From: Microbotryomycetes sp. JL201
Lineage: Eukaryota > Basidiomycota > Microbotryomycetes
Length of the DNA stretch: 64,000 nt
Assembly: GCA_033819885.1 (NCBI GenBank)
Contig: JAQYUZ010000005.1
Location: 1-64,000 of the forward strand
Direction of reading: 5' to 3'
This document shows, in pieces, positions 23,795-35,114 of the stretch. The notes below the pieces were generated by a model. The model saw only the letters and a list, made by a program, of their open reading frames with translations, did not search any database and had not been told where the DNA came from. Within the stretch, counting starts at the first letter, position 1; every line of letters starts with the position of its first letter. Made by a program: the position numbers and the translations under genes.

Positions 23795-25208
23795 AGTCAG
23801 TGCCCGTCTCTGATGAACAATCTGTGTGGATGCACTGACACCTGCTCGTGCGCTCACGTACAGTGTCTGGCGTCTTGTTGGCCGGTCGCCAAACCGCGCG
23901 CGCCGCCGTCGCCTGCAGGTCATTCTCGACCTCGCCGGCGCCCCAGGCGACGTTGCGTGAACTTGAGTCTCGCATCAAGTCGGTCAGGAACATTGGTGAG
24001 CTGGCCTTCTCGGCTCGCGTTACGGCAAGCGTCTCGTCGACGTTGCGTTTTCGCCCGAGTCGACGATGACATTGGGCGTGTGCCATGTCGTCGCACGGCA
24101 CGCGGGCTTGCACGCGCGAGAGAGAGACACGACGTCTGACCCTCGTGTGACTGGCTCCCTCAGGCAAGATTACAAAGTCGATGAAGATGGTCGCCGCGTC
24201 GCGCTTGCCGCGCGCGCAAAACGCCATGAAGAGCGCAAAGGTGTACGGCGAGGCCAACAACGCCGTCTACGAGCAATCCGAAGTCACAAAGGCAGAGCAA
24301 AAGGTCGAAAAGATCTTGTACATTGTCACATCGAGCGACCGTGGCTTGTGCGGAGGCATTCACTCGTCCGTCGCAAAGTGGACCAGGCGCGACATTGAAA
24401 TCGGCGAAGGTCAGGGCAAGGACGTGACCATCATCGCGCTCGGCGAGAAGCCAAAGCAGCAGCTCAGCAGGGGCAAGCTCGTCAACGACCTCGCCTTGTC
24501 GTTCTCGCAAATCGGAAAGACGGTCCCCACCTTTGCCGACGCGCTCTCGATTGCCGACAAGATCGAGTCTGAAGGCATGGAGTTTGACAAGGTACGTCCC
24601 GCCCGGGCGCAATCGTCCACTAGAATGCTGACGTGTGCGCGCCTGGTCTTTGCTCGGTGTAGATCAAGATCGTTTACAACAAGTTCGTGTCCGTCATCTC
24701 GTACGAGGCCGCCGTCCTCGAAGTGTATCCCAACAAGGTCCTCCAAAACTCTGCCGGCTACGCCGCATACGAAGTCGAGGGTGACGAGCTCGCCGGCGAC
24801 TTGTCCTCGTTCGCCTTGGCCAATGCCATTTACGCTGCCTTGGTCGAGGGCCACGCTTCCGAGGTCAGACTGGGCTTGCTTTCACAGCTGTATACGCCCA
24901 TTGCTCTGACACTTGGCAATCTTTTCGACAGATTTCGGCTCGCCGAAACGCCATGGACAACGCATCAAAGAACTCTGACGAGATGATTGACAAGTTGTCC
25001 ATGCAGGTGCGTCGTCCTTACACGACAGTCGCAGCATAATCAACGTACTGACGTTTGATGAACAACAGTTCAACCGAATGCGTCAAGCCGCCATTACCAA
25101 CGAGCTTGTCGACATTATCACTGGTGCTTCTGGTGCGTCATCTCGCAGCTCGTTCGCGTTCTCTTCCGTAGGGCTGACAAAGCTATTCTCACTTGTGCAG
25201 CTCTCTGA
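23795..25208 (+). CDS. ATP3: mitochondrial ATP synthase gamma subunit
   Basis: The central rotor stalk of F1-ATPase in the mitochondrial matrix. After a presequence (SGVLLAGRQTARAAVACRSF) the mature part reads ATLRELESRIKSVRNI. A 168-nt intron follows, then GKITKSMKMVAASRLPRAQN, ILYIVTSSDRGLCGGIHSSV, KIVYNKFVSVISYEA, ISARRNAMDNASKNSDEMID, and FNRMRQAAITNELVDIITGA plus SAL at the stop (25208). The N- and C-terminal helices that form the coiled-coil axle are both present. No ATG opens the presequence frame directly. The cleanest model joins an A at 23795 to TG at 23864 across a 68-nt intron, so the start codon itself is split. That 5' end is inferred; the rest is firm. Confidence 0.9.
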
Positions 25209-25504
25209 GCGTCGAGGCAACACATGACTCTCGCGTTTTCAACCCGATCGTGCTACATTGACGTAGACGGAGCCGAGCGTGGTGCGAGCGCTGCCAGTTT
25301 CTTTCTCTCCTTTGTTTGTCCCCCCTGGAAAAAGGCTTCTGAGCCATCAAGTCGAGTCGATGCAGCAGAGGAGTGTGAATCAGAATTGTTTTTCTTTTGC
25401 AAAGCAAGAAATTTTTGGAATGCATCCGCAGCCTTCGCGTCCTTTTGCGTCTCTGCGCGTCTTTTTTTTTCGCCAGGCCACGAACGGCGTGTCACCGCTC
25501 AACA

Positions 25505-27296
25505 ATGGCGCCTGCTCTCGAGTTGGAAGTGCTCGCCAAGTGCAGCACGACGCGCGCGCGCGTCTGTCGAATGCGGTTGCCTCACGCGACGACGATGCTG
25601 CCTACGTTCATGCCAGTCGGCACGCAAGCGAGTTTAAAAGGCACGACATACGCCCAGATCGAACAACTCGAGCCCAAAATCAGCTTGATCCTCAACAACA
25701 CATACCACTTGAGCTTGAGGCCGGGCACGGACGTTCTCGATGCCGTTGGAGGAGCGCACGAATTGCAGAAATGGACGGGCAACTTGTTAACAGACTCGGG
25801 TCAGTTGGTCTGTCTTCTCTTTAGAAAAGGAGTTTGTACTCATGTGTTTCGTCTTTTGACATTGTGAAGGCGGCTTTCAGATGGTTTCGCTGTCAGTTTC
25901 GCCACCCATTTCCTCAAACTACAGTGCCCTCGTAAACTGACATGTGCTTTGGCTTTGTGGACACTAGCGTCAAGTTATCAAAAGTCACCGAACAAGGCGT
26001 CGTGTTTGCAAACCCGTACGACCCAAATTCTCAGTCGCTCTTGACGCCGGAACGAAGCATGCAGATTCAGCATTCGATCGGTGCAGACATTATGATGTGC
26101 GCATCAGAAGAGCGCAAAGTGCCCGCCTCGTGTGCTCACAAGAGCTCTTTTTCTGGGACAGGCAACTGGACGATGTTGTATCAAGCTTGACGACAGGCGA
26201 ACGAATGGAAGAAGCCATGCACAGATCCGTCAGATGTGAGCAACATTGTCCACAAAAGCAACAAGCGCAGTTCTCATGACACTCTTGTCTGTCACAGGGC
26301 TAGACAGGTGTCTGGCCGAACACGAACGGTCAGGTCGAGCATCAAAACAAAACTTGTTTGCCATCGTCCAAGGCATGTCCTTTCCACCAAAAATTACGAT
26401 CCAAACTGAACGCTGTCCTCTTTTTTTGAACGGCAACACAGGTGGTCTTGACCCGACTTTGCGCGACAAGTGCCTCGACCAAATGCTCGAGCCGCAAAGA
26501 GAGCAACAGATTCCTGGGTACGCAATCGGAGGTCTCAGTGGCGGCGAAGAGAAGACAGTCTTTTGGAAAATGTGAGCAGCGAGCTGGCATTCGAAGACCA
26601 GTAGCGGAAGCTGACTATGGATCTCAGTGTCAAGCAGTGTGCGGCGCGCTTGCCAGAAAACAAGCCGAGATATTGCATGGGCATCGGCTACGGTGAAGGT
26701 CTGTCATCGCGATCGCAATCTTGTGGCGCACCGAGCTTACCGGCCGTTCCTTGTCGCTTTCAGATCTGCTCGTGTGCGCCGCGCTCGGCGTCGACATGGC
26801 AGACTGCGTGTTTCCGACTCGGACAGCTCGGTTCGGCGTCGCGTTGACGTTTGACGGACCGGTCAACCTGCGTCAGAAACAATACGCTCGAGACCATTCA
26901 GTCATTGACAAAGATTGTCCTTGTCCGACTTGCGAACGAGGTCAGGGTTTACCGAAAAGTCAATTACACATTTTGGCAGGAAAAGAAACGACTGGAGCTC
27001 ATGCAGTCACGTTGCACAACCTCACTTACCAAGCGACATTAATGTCAAACGCGAGAGCGGCAATCTTGAGAGACGAGTTTCCTCAATACCTCGTCAATTT
27101 CTTTGCCAGGTTCTTCAAACACAAGGACGCGTATCCGTGAGTCCGTTTGCGCACACAGCACGATGAAGAACTCATGTCTCTTTCGCACACGCACGCTGGC
27201 CGTCAAAACAGAGCTTGGGCCGTCGACGCGCTGCAAAGCGTCGGTATCGACTTGATGACGGCCACGCCAGACTTTTCCAAAACGTGGTCAGAGTGA
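25505..27296 (+). CDS. queuine tRNA-ribosyltransferase catalytic subunit
   Basis: Eukaryotic TGT (QTRT1-like) exchanges G34 for queuine in GUN anticodons (Asp, Asn, His, Tyr), normally as a dimer with QTRT2. The protein starts [20 protein letters not shown]. It contains [29 protein letters not shown], the substrate aspartate in [13 protein letters not shown] (Gly codon split by an intron), and [33 protein letters not shown], and the nucleophile region [17 protein letters not shown] follow. Zinc ligands are CPCPTC plus the later His in [10 protein letters not shown]. The last exon gives [14 protein letters not shown] and ends KTWSE. All expected catalytic residues are present, so it looks functional. 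Many fungi, including baker's yeast, lack the gene. Confidence 0.92.
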
Positions 27297-27510
27297 CGTG
27301 TCTCCGGCGTCGCGCGCGACGAAAAATGTTGTTTCAATGTGGAGAGGACAAATTTCATTGTTGTACAACCAAAGAAGAAAACCAGCCTGCAAGGCGAGGC
27401 TACCCAGAAACTATTCACACTTGTACAACCGTCCCCGTGGCGCAGTGACAGAGCCGGCGAAATATGAAATGCGAAACATGACCTCCTGCACAGGTGGGTG
27501 TCGCGCCGGA

Positions 27511-29317
27511 TCACCGTCTATCAACGATGCGAGCACGACATTTACCTGTCCGCCTGTCAATCTTGTGTGTAGATTCGCATGCGACTGGTTTGCCACACGA
27601 CCATATCAGCTCGTGATCCGAATATGACGACAATTGATACTCACACGCGACGCAATGTCCCTGAACGCAACCAGCGGCGACGACGCCTTCTTGTGCGAGA
27701 CAATCTCTGCCTGCGCTCGGTCCCCTTCCAAGACCGCTCGACAACGGGTATGTGCAACCTCCACAGTGGTGCACGCTCGTATCGGTATCAAAGCAACCAA
27801 ACTTGTTGCGACCGGTCGTCAGACCCGTTTGGGGACATGCGGTGTGACCTGCCGGACACTGAATCGCAGACGCCTCGAGCGACAAGTCGGCCTGCGACGG
27901 CGGTGCGGCTTGTGGTGGCGGCGTCGGAGGTTGTTGATGAGGACTCTTGTAAGACGCTCTGAACGCCTTGTACGCCGCATATTCTGCATCAATGTCGCTG
28001 TCCGTCAATGGGTCACTGCCGTCAAAGTAACCGTCATCGCCGTTCAGGAGGTCGAAATCGAAATCTTCATCGTCGTCGTCGTCATCGTTGTCGTTCACGC
28101 TACCGCTGCCCGACTCGTGTCGATCTGCCAAGTCACTCAATTGGTGCCATTCGACTTCCGACATTGTTCTGTCATCACCGTCATCGTCCTTTGCTCCTCT
28201 GAAAGGTGGCCTCGCCTGAGACCTCGCGTCTCCGCGTCCGAGCATGACCTGTGGCCGTCGACCGTCTTGGTCGTCCAAGTAGATCTGCGGTGCTCTGTCA
28301 CGCGCGTAATCGACTGGCGAGTCTTCCTTGAGCGGCCTTCTTGACTCGGCACATCGCAGCGTCCTCTTGTCGCAGAATCCTGCAAGCTGACGTCAGCGTA
28401 CGATCCTACACACTACACTTTGATGGAAGTATAAAAACTCACCTGATACGCAAGCAGCGTTGTTTGGTGTGTCGCCAGGCACATAGTCGCCCGTGTAGAG
28501 GCACTCTGCCCCCAAACCGCCGCAAACCGGACTGCCGTACTTTGACAAAGAGCACCCTAGGTTGCCCAAGCACAACGAGTCGTCTGCGCCTTCCACGCCT
28601 TCGCACGGGTCTCCGAGTCCTCCTCTGCCGTGGCCGAACGAGAGAGGCATGAGCGTGCGCAGCCCTAGACCGAATCCCTTTGTGCACTTACAAGCATTGT
28701 CCAGGTCTGTCAGGGTCGCCGGAGCATTTGCCGAAATCACATTGCGAGTCTGACGTGCATCTGCAAATTCGATCGACCAGGTCACGGGAAGCAGACGGCC
28801 GGGAGGCAATGAGTGGGTCAGCATTAGAAGCTCCTGGCCCGAGATTTTTGAGATTTGCAAGACCGAGATGCGCATCGCCGACATGCACGACATTGCGGCG
28901 CCAATGTTGGATGATGTGCAGTCGAGTGGATGCGGCGCATGTGCGGCGATCTCGCATGCCAGCGTTGCCGAGTCGAGCCGCGCGCGCGCGCGTTCAGGCA
29001 TTTAGCAAACCGACGCGCGAATGTGGGGGAAAAGAGGCTGGACCTGACACGGGGACGACTGACCTGGCGCCGGCGTATCCACAAAAGTATTTTCGTGTGG
29101 TCGAGTCTTGGACGCATTCGCTGTCTGCTGGCGCACGGACCATGCGCCGGGTGCGTGCCAGGCGGTCGCACACGCCTTGGTCGGGCGCGGTCGTGCCGCA
29201 CGCGAACCGGCCAGGCTGTTGCACAGCTGCATGGCATGTCGCGGCAGCGATGCACAACGCAGCCAACGTAAGCTTGAGTGTCGACATACACGTCGCCGGT
29301 ACAGTGTTGCGTCGCAT
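27511..29317 (-). CDS. secreted CPL1-like cysteine-rich protein
   Basis: A signal peptide (MSTLKLTLAALCIAAATCHA; ATG at 29287, with an in-frame ATG at 29317) is followed by Cys-rich modules. These include GRFACGTTAPDQGVCDRLA, NACKCTKGFGLG, DSLCLGNLGCSLS, PVCGGLGAECLYTGDYVPG and a spliced FCDKRTLRCAE. A very acidic, Asn/Asp-rich linker comes next, and then the CPL1-like domain: CPAGHTACPQTG, KFGCFDTDTSVHHCGGC, GRDCLAQEGVVAAGCVQGHC. After a 60-nt intron that keeps frame, ACESTHKIDRRTGKC ends the domain. CPL1 domains occur in many basidiomycete secreted proteins; Cryptococcus Cpl1 is needed for capsule and is secreted. Whether this protein acts in wall, capsule or host interaction is unknown. 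Internal exon borders near 28300-28450 are approximate. Confidence 0.78.
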
Positions 29318-30764
29318 CAGTGCAGGAGGAAACGCAACCGATCAGCTGAGCAAACAACCACAAATTCCGGGGAAAATGCGCAGTCGTCAGACCCTAAACC
29401 TCTTGGAGCCGAGCCAAAACTCGAAAAGGGTTTCGGCCACGAGCCAGCGAAATGGAACAAAGTTCATAGAGCGCATCCGTACCTTCCGGTTCATGATGCA
29501 TTCCATTAAACCCCATCATCGCAGCGTCATCCATGCCCGCCCTGCACATGGTCAAAGCGGCCGACTTGGTCCAACAGACTGTTGATAAAGACACATTGAT
29601 CTTCGAGTACAGCCGCCCAGCCGGCCGGAACCAGCATTAATTAAACAAAGGGCCTGGCTGCGCTGCCAGCGAGACTCAAGACGCAGCAGCCGGATATGCA
29701 CAGCTCTACTGGCTGTTATGCCGGAGCAACACACTTACTGCAACAGTTTGCCTCGAATTAAACCGACCCTAAGCCAGTTTGGAAAATGTCTGATCCAGCT
29801 GCTCGGGCTCGCGCGACTCGTGCGCGCAGTGCTGAGCGAATACAACAAGTCTGGCACGTGTTGACAATTAACCCACACGATCCATCTGGAAACAACTTCG
29901 GCTTGCGGACGGCTTGCGTCTGCGATTTGATGCGCAGCCCAGCCTTTCTTCGGTCAGGCGTGTGCGCTTAAAGGCTAGCGCACGGCCCGGCGCTCCGGCT
30001 AACCCCCCTATGACAAAGTAAGGAAAGTTTGCCGATCTACGCTCGCAGGTCCAGCCATATGGCTAACATGACTGGTTCACCCGCTGATTCCAAACGAGCG
30101 GGTCAGGAGGAATAATCACGGCAAGCAAATCACTTGAGACCGCGGATGGGGGCCCATCGTTCAAAAAATCAATAAGAACCCAAGTTTGAACACACACATC
30201 AAGACCCGATCTGACCATCGTGTGCCGTCGTTGGATTATCCCTCTTGACTTTGAAAAAGGGTCATCTGTAGCGCCCAAACCTTGTCGAGCGCGACTCGCG
30301 GCTGTTTGGGCGCTGCGAGGCATGCGCGCGACGCGCGTGCAACCAACCTTCGCGTGCAGATCTTGATTACAAAAACACGAAAGGGTCAACTCCCTGACAG
30401 GTGTCGAAGGTGTCGCATACACGCATTCGTTCCGTGAATCATCACATGTAGTACGCAGTCGCGTATCCCACGCGACTGCATTCAACATCAGCGCAAAATG
30501 TTGCACAAGGGCGGTCTTCGACGCGCACGCGCCACGTACGCGTGGCTAGAAGCTCCAGAATCGCGCTTGCATAGTATTTACAACACTGCTTTCGTTGTGC
30601 ACTACCGTTTCTGTCATGTTCACGTTAATTCTTTGCTCAACCTGTGCTAGCCCGACCCTTTATTCGAGCAGGGACGGTCTCAGTCGTCGGATGACCCAAC
30701 AACGACGACGTCTCACTGTCATTTCCTTCTTCATCTGCCCATTGCAAGTAAAGGAACGCGCGCG
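29318..30764. other. long intergenic region with hairpins
   Basis: Nearly 1.45 kb without a convincing gene, in a window where most gaps are below 500 bp. A 61-codon frame at 29786-29971 begins MSDPAARARATRARSAERIQ; it has no family and low credibility. Several inverted repeats lie between 30079 and 30546. The stretch could hold a non-coding RNA, 3' and 5' flanks, or an unrecognised short-exon gene. I found no tRNA cloverleaf. Confidence 0.5.
30270..30314. other. strong inverted repeat (hairpin)
   Basis: AGCGCCCAAAC at 30270-30280 is the exact reverse complement of GTTTGGGCGCT at 30304-30314. This gives an 11-bp perfect stem, extendable by wobble pairs. The 23-nt loop itself contains CGAG...CTCG. 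Two weaker hairpins lie near by: ACCCGC/GCGGGT at 30079-30103 and GCCACG/CGTGGC at 30531-30546 with a TACG loop. Confidence 0.6.
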
Positions 30765-33700
30765 TCAATACAGAATCAATCCAACGAGCGACAACACCGA
30801 CTGACCGAGAAACGAAGCTCGTCCGAGCACAACAACACCCTCGGGCACGTCATCTTGGTCCTTTGCCAGATGGACATTCTCCATCAAACAGACTGCCACC
30901 AAAGCTGGTACCAGAAACAACAACGCCATCATGTTCAAGACATGTTGAGTCTCGTAGTAAGCTTCATTGATGGCGTTACGAATCGGCGTGTTTGGCTCAA
31001 ACGACATTGCGAAAGGTAAAGAGGCCATAATCTTGGGAATCAAGTCGGAATGATCAACCTCTGGCGGAAGACGAGAAGCGAGTCGGTTCGGCAACAACGT
31101 CGACCAGACTGCTCCAGCGCCAGCTCCTCCGACGGCGCCACCGATTTGGGTAATCGTCAAGAAAATGGCCGTCGCAATCGCAACGTCTGTGCGGTCAAGC
31201 AGCTCTCGTCAGCAGTCGGCGCTTGGCCGATTTCGAAGCTAGTAGCTCTTACCTTGATGCCTCACCACGCTCTGACAACCAATCTGGGCCGCGATCGTCG
31301 TGAAACCGCCACCGACACCGCCAATCAACTGACTGAGAACGAGCACAAACGTCGTGCTGTCCAAGTCCCTAGCTTTCATCATGAGCCACACTCCAACGAC
31401 GTGAACGAGTACGCCAACGACGCCGATCCATTTGTAGCGTTGAGTTGCTTTGGCACTCCATCCAGCCAAGATGGCGGCGATGCAAGCGGCAAAAATATAA
31501 CTTTGACTGATGTAGGACGCGTCCTTTGGTGAATGTCCCCGTGCGACTCTGGCCAGAGATGGCTCCCGTGTTAGATCAAGTGACCGTGTGTGCGAGCATG
31601 AACAGCTGGACTCACTGTAGAAAACTCGTGAAGAAACTCTCGTAGGAAAATTGGCTAAGAAAATGGAAGAATCCAAGGGCTGAACCAGCGACAATCGTCT
31701 GATTCCTGAGCAAGCGAGGCGGCAAAACAGGCACCGAGGCGATCCGAAGTTCGTACAACCCGAAACAAAACAAGACTGCCATGCCCAAGACGATCAAGAT
31801 CCAGACTTCGGCTGCACGCAAACGGAAAGAAACAGGCCACATGACTCAGCACGACTTGTTGTAAGCAAAAAAAAATCCCAAACGGTCTCACGATCTGCCC
31901 AACTCTTTTTTGTATGCGTCGCAATCGTGAACGGCAGCAAAAACAAACCGCAACCGATCGTCAGACAAGCGAGGCCGATAATGTCCAGCTCGCGCCAGCA
32001 TTCGAGAACTTTGCCCTTTGTTGTCAACCTGGCCCGCCTGGCTCTTTCGGCATTCAAGATGGCTTCAAAAGCGTATGCCGATCGCCTTGCAGATTGCGTA
32101 TCGTAATCAATGATTCCCCCTGGTCCGATTGCTCGCTCGACAATGTCGACCTTGTCGACCCAGTCGCCCGTCAAGGTTCCGTCGTTTGTCGCATGAGGGT
32201 TGAAATCTGCCGTGCTCGGCGTGTACCCCCGACTCATACCAACTCGTCTGACTTTGCGCCATTGTGCGAGCAAAGTGCAAAAGAGAAAGCCGGCGACTGC
32301 GGGCAAGAGGATGCCAAAGGTGACGTACGCGGCTCTGTAACCTGGTTCACCGTGCTTCTGGAACCAAGCGCCTAAAGGAGGGCCGATCCATGTCGTCATA
32401 AGCCAAGGCAAGGATATAGTTGACGTGATCAGACCGCGGTTGGTCAAAGTTGTCGTGTCGGCGACAATGATTTGTTGAGCGAGCTGCAGTCCCTGCCCGC
32501 CGAGTGAAGCGATGGCACGTGCGACCATGTACACGGGCGCGTTGGTAGCTGCCGCCGTCATAAGATAGCCAACAGAATACAGCACCGCGGCGAGAAGGAC
32601 ACCTTCTGCTCGACCAAACACATCCAGGATTTTCGTGAACGGCGGCTTGCCGACTGCGAACGCAATCTGTAATTTTTTTTCGCAAACAAGTCAGTCGAAC
32701 AAAACGTCTTTGCGCCCTCGCTGACCCAACGTCGACCGACTCACGCTCGTAATGATAACGACTGTTGACAGCATCGAATGAGAGCCAAGCATTGACAAAA
32801 AGTACGGTTCGATCGTCGGTGTCGTGTTGCCTTCCAAGCTCGTTAGAGCCGAGATCAGGTAGACGCCCGTGTATATCAACGTCAGACCTTTTCTCGACCA
32901 TACTGCCGACATGAGCTCCATTTTTTGCACGCCCCATTGTTTGACAGCCTGTTCTCTCATCTTGCCTCTGCGCTTTGCCGCCTTCCAGGCCGACTCGTCG
33001 TTGTCGTGCTGTCTCCTCGGAGCGCGATGCGCGCTGTCGTCATTGTTACCATAAGCATCCCCCGGACTGTCGTCTGCCGCTGCCGGTCCCCACAGCTCGT
33101 CGTACTTTGTCATGAGCGGGTGAGGACGATTGGAAGAGTTGCGGGCTGCTGATTGGCGAGTTGACATTGACGACTGCTCGTCGTCTCCCGAATGTCCGGC
33201 GCTGTCCAAATCTGCATCAGAGTCGAATACATCATCTCCTTGTGACGAATGCAAGAGGCGTTCCCTGCTGCGCTCGAACCGTTGCGTGCGCGAGGGTTGT
33301 TTCGGTCGAAGACGTTTGGCCGCAGCTGCTTGTGCCATCGTCCGGTCATGGTAGGATTGATCAGAAGAGGACAAGGACGACGAGTAGATTTTGTGTACGT
33401 GTAGCTTGTCGAGCAAGGCGTGTTCGAGCGAGTGGCGGTCGTCTGACGGCGGAAACGAGCCGTACCGAGTCTGCGGCGTTGCACTGCCGCTTGTCGACCC
33501 AGTTCGCCATGAAGCTCGGAGAGAAGGCCGTCCTCGGGATGTGCCGGCTGTTGGCAGCGTGTGCGCGTGCGTGTATGATGTGCTAGCTCGTCCGTCGCCG
33601 GGTTCGTCGTTCGCGTCAACAGGCTGGTCCTTTGACGACGCGCTGGACGAGCGGGACGTGCTCGTGGACGGGGGTACGGCTGATTTGGCGTCATCCGGCG

Positions 33701-33779
33701 CCGCCAAGCGATCTGTGGCGCTCAGCTCTGGCGGAGAAGGCGAGCCCGGGCGGGACCAGCGCGCCCGCGCGGCATCCAT
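30765..33779 (-). CDS. MFS siderophore-iron transporter
   Basis: A major facilitator protein resembling the fungal ARN/SIT siderophore importers with about 14 spans. Recognisable parts are SAVWSRKGLTLIYTGVYLIS, FLSMLGSHSMLSTVVIITS, DVFGRAEGVLLAAVLYSVGY, RAIASLGGQGLQLAQQIIVA, RGLITSTISLPWLMTTWIG, and SVPVLPPRLLRNQTIVAGSA. FGFFHFLSQFSYESFFTSFL-type wording, QLIGGVGGGFTTIAAQIG and TQIGGAVGGAGAGAVWSTLL follow. Late segments include RNAINEAYYETQHVLNMMAL, as in SIT proteins. The stop follows SLVGLILY. Residues 1 to about 280 are hydrophilic, Ser/Asp/Arg-rich and probably cytosolic, much longer than is usual. ATG 33779 starts MDAARARWSRPGS. The substrate is inferred from the family only; a general drug or organic-anion MFS role remains possible. 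Confidence 0.8.
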
Positions 33780-34389
33780 GCAGGGCCGAACCCCTTCCTC
33801 TCGATCGATACTGGCCCGTTCAACTGACGTGACAAAGTAGATGGGTCCGCTGCGGTGCAGTTCACGCGCGCGCTACACGGTCAGGGCTTGTCGGTTGTCG
33901 GCTCGGGCGGAATGACGCATCAAACACCCGCCGCAGCCGGCGTCGTTGTGTATCGAGTTACAGTTGAGCTCACGGCAGAGTTGCGAAATGGTAGACGACG
34001 ACGCGCCTGTCGCTGGATGTCGAGTCGAGCAAGCCGTGTGTTGAACAAGCAGGGGCGAGCGAATTTGGCGCGGGTGCGGGCGCGGGCGCGGCCCGGCGGG
34101 CGTTATCTGATTGCTTCGGCAATTCACGCTCAATCGATTCTGGACACAGAACAGGTCTCGGAGGGAAAATGCACGATCTAAACTTTAAATTCGGTTCAGA
34201 CCGCAACGCAAGTCAAAGCAATAAGGAACCTGGCTAACGACAAATTGCTGCCGGGACGAAATCTCATCCGTGACATGCAATCTCTCGAACACGAAGCGAC
34301 ACAGGACGAGCATTTAGATTTGCAACAGCGAGATTTGCGTGTCCAGGTCGACCGCACCGAGCTCACACACGCGCACGCTCGCACGCCAC
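33780..34389. other. intergenic, promoter of the siderophore transporter
   Basis: A gap of 610 bp between the transporter start and the stop of the small membrane-protein gene. It is GC-rich around 34060-34100 (GCGGGCGCGGGCGCGG-like). One GATA-type element is listed separately. No gene was seen. Confidence 0.5.
34103..34108 (-). promoter_or_regulatory. candidate GATA-factor site (AGATAA)
   Basis: TTATCT on the plus strand is AGATAA on the minus strand, about 325 nt upstream of the transporter ATG. Basidiomycete siderophore genes are repressed by GATA factors such as Urbs1 through (A/T)GATA(A/G) sites. A single hexamer is weak evidence because such sites occur by chance. Confidence 0.25.
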
Positions 34390-34953
34390 TCATCGTTTCC
34401 GCCGCCTGCCGCCAGCACCGCCACTCGCTCCCTGCTGCTTCGGCAACCAATCTTGATCCACACGTTCGGGCACTCTTCTAGTCCTTTCAATTTGTCCCGC
34501 ATGCATTTGCTGTTCTTCTTGCTGTTGTGCTTGCTTGTCCAAAGCAGCCGTCACTTCTTCGGCACTAACTTCCTCTCCCCTCTTGATTCTAGCCACTAGC
34601 TCTGCAGGCAATTGAACCTTGCGCGTGTTGGTTTGAAATCCAGGCGCTCCTCTGCCTATACCCGTTGCAGGATCGTACGGTCTCGAAGACGAGGACGAGG
34701 ACGGATTGACGAGCGCGTTGTACAGTCTAGAGGCGAGCAGGTACGCTGGGATACTGAGGATGATGAGTGGTGGTATCAAACTGGCGTCGATCGAGGGCTG
34801 GCACGCCGAGCATGCGCAATCACATAGGTCGACACGCGCGGCCACGCGAAGGGGAAACGACGAACGACCATCAGGCAGACATGTCAGCTGCAATCACATC
34901 ACATTGAATCGATAGCGAGGCAGAGCCAGTCGCGAACGTACAAAGCCGACCAT
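34390..34953 (-). CDS. small single-span membrane protein
   Basis: The firm part is PSIDASLIPPLIILSIPAYL followed by LASRLYNALV: one hydrophobic span after a short N-terminus. PYDPATGIGRGAPGFQTNT, RKVQLPAELVARIKRGEEVS, a short Gln/Glu coil and a basic end (GGRRRKR) follow. The ORF upstream of the span has no ATG. A first exon ATG at 34953 (MVGF, donor GTACGT) joined in phase 0 to PSIDAS gives a compact protein of about 130 residues. I know similar small basidiomycete proteins only as hypothetical. The orientation is probably N-out with a cytosolic basic tail. Function is unknown. Confidence 0.65.
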
Positions 34954-35114
34954 GACGGGCGAAACTTCGGGATAACGAGGGCGGGATCGCAAGCCACGTA
35001 CGAATACACACAAACATCGTTCAAGAAAAAAAGTTGAACGAAATATCGTCATAAAAAAAGCAATACAAGCACTCCCGCCGAGACCTTGGATCCAAACCAT
35101 ACCGACACGGTCAC

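Noticed and set aside
23780-23795. (CA)n tract before ATP synthase gamma
   Set aside because: A short simple repeat in a 5' flank; no further structure supports a specific role.
29786-29971. 61-codon frame starting MSDPAARARATRARS
   Set aside because: Arg/Ala-rich composition follows GC content; no family or splice evidence.
34103-34108. Firm iron-regulated promoter for the siderophore transporter
   Set aside because: Only one AGATAA is present in about 600 bp, which chance can explain; it is kept as a low-confidence site only.
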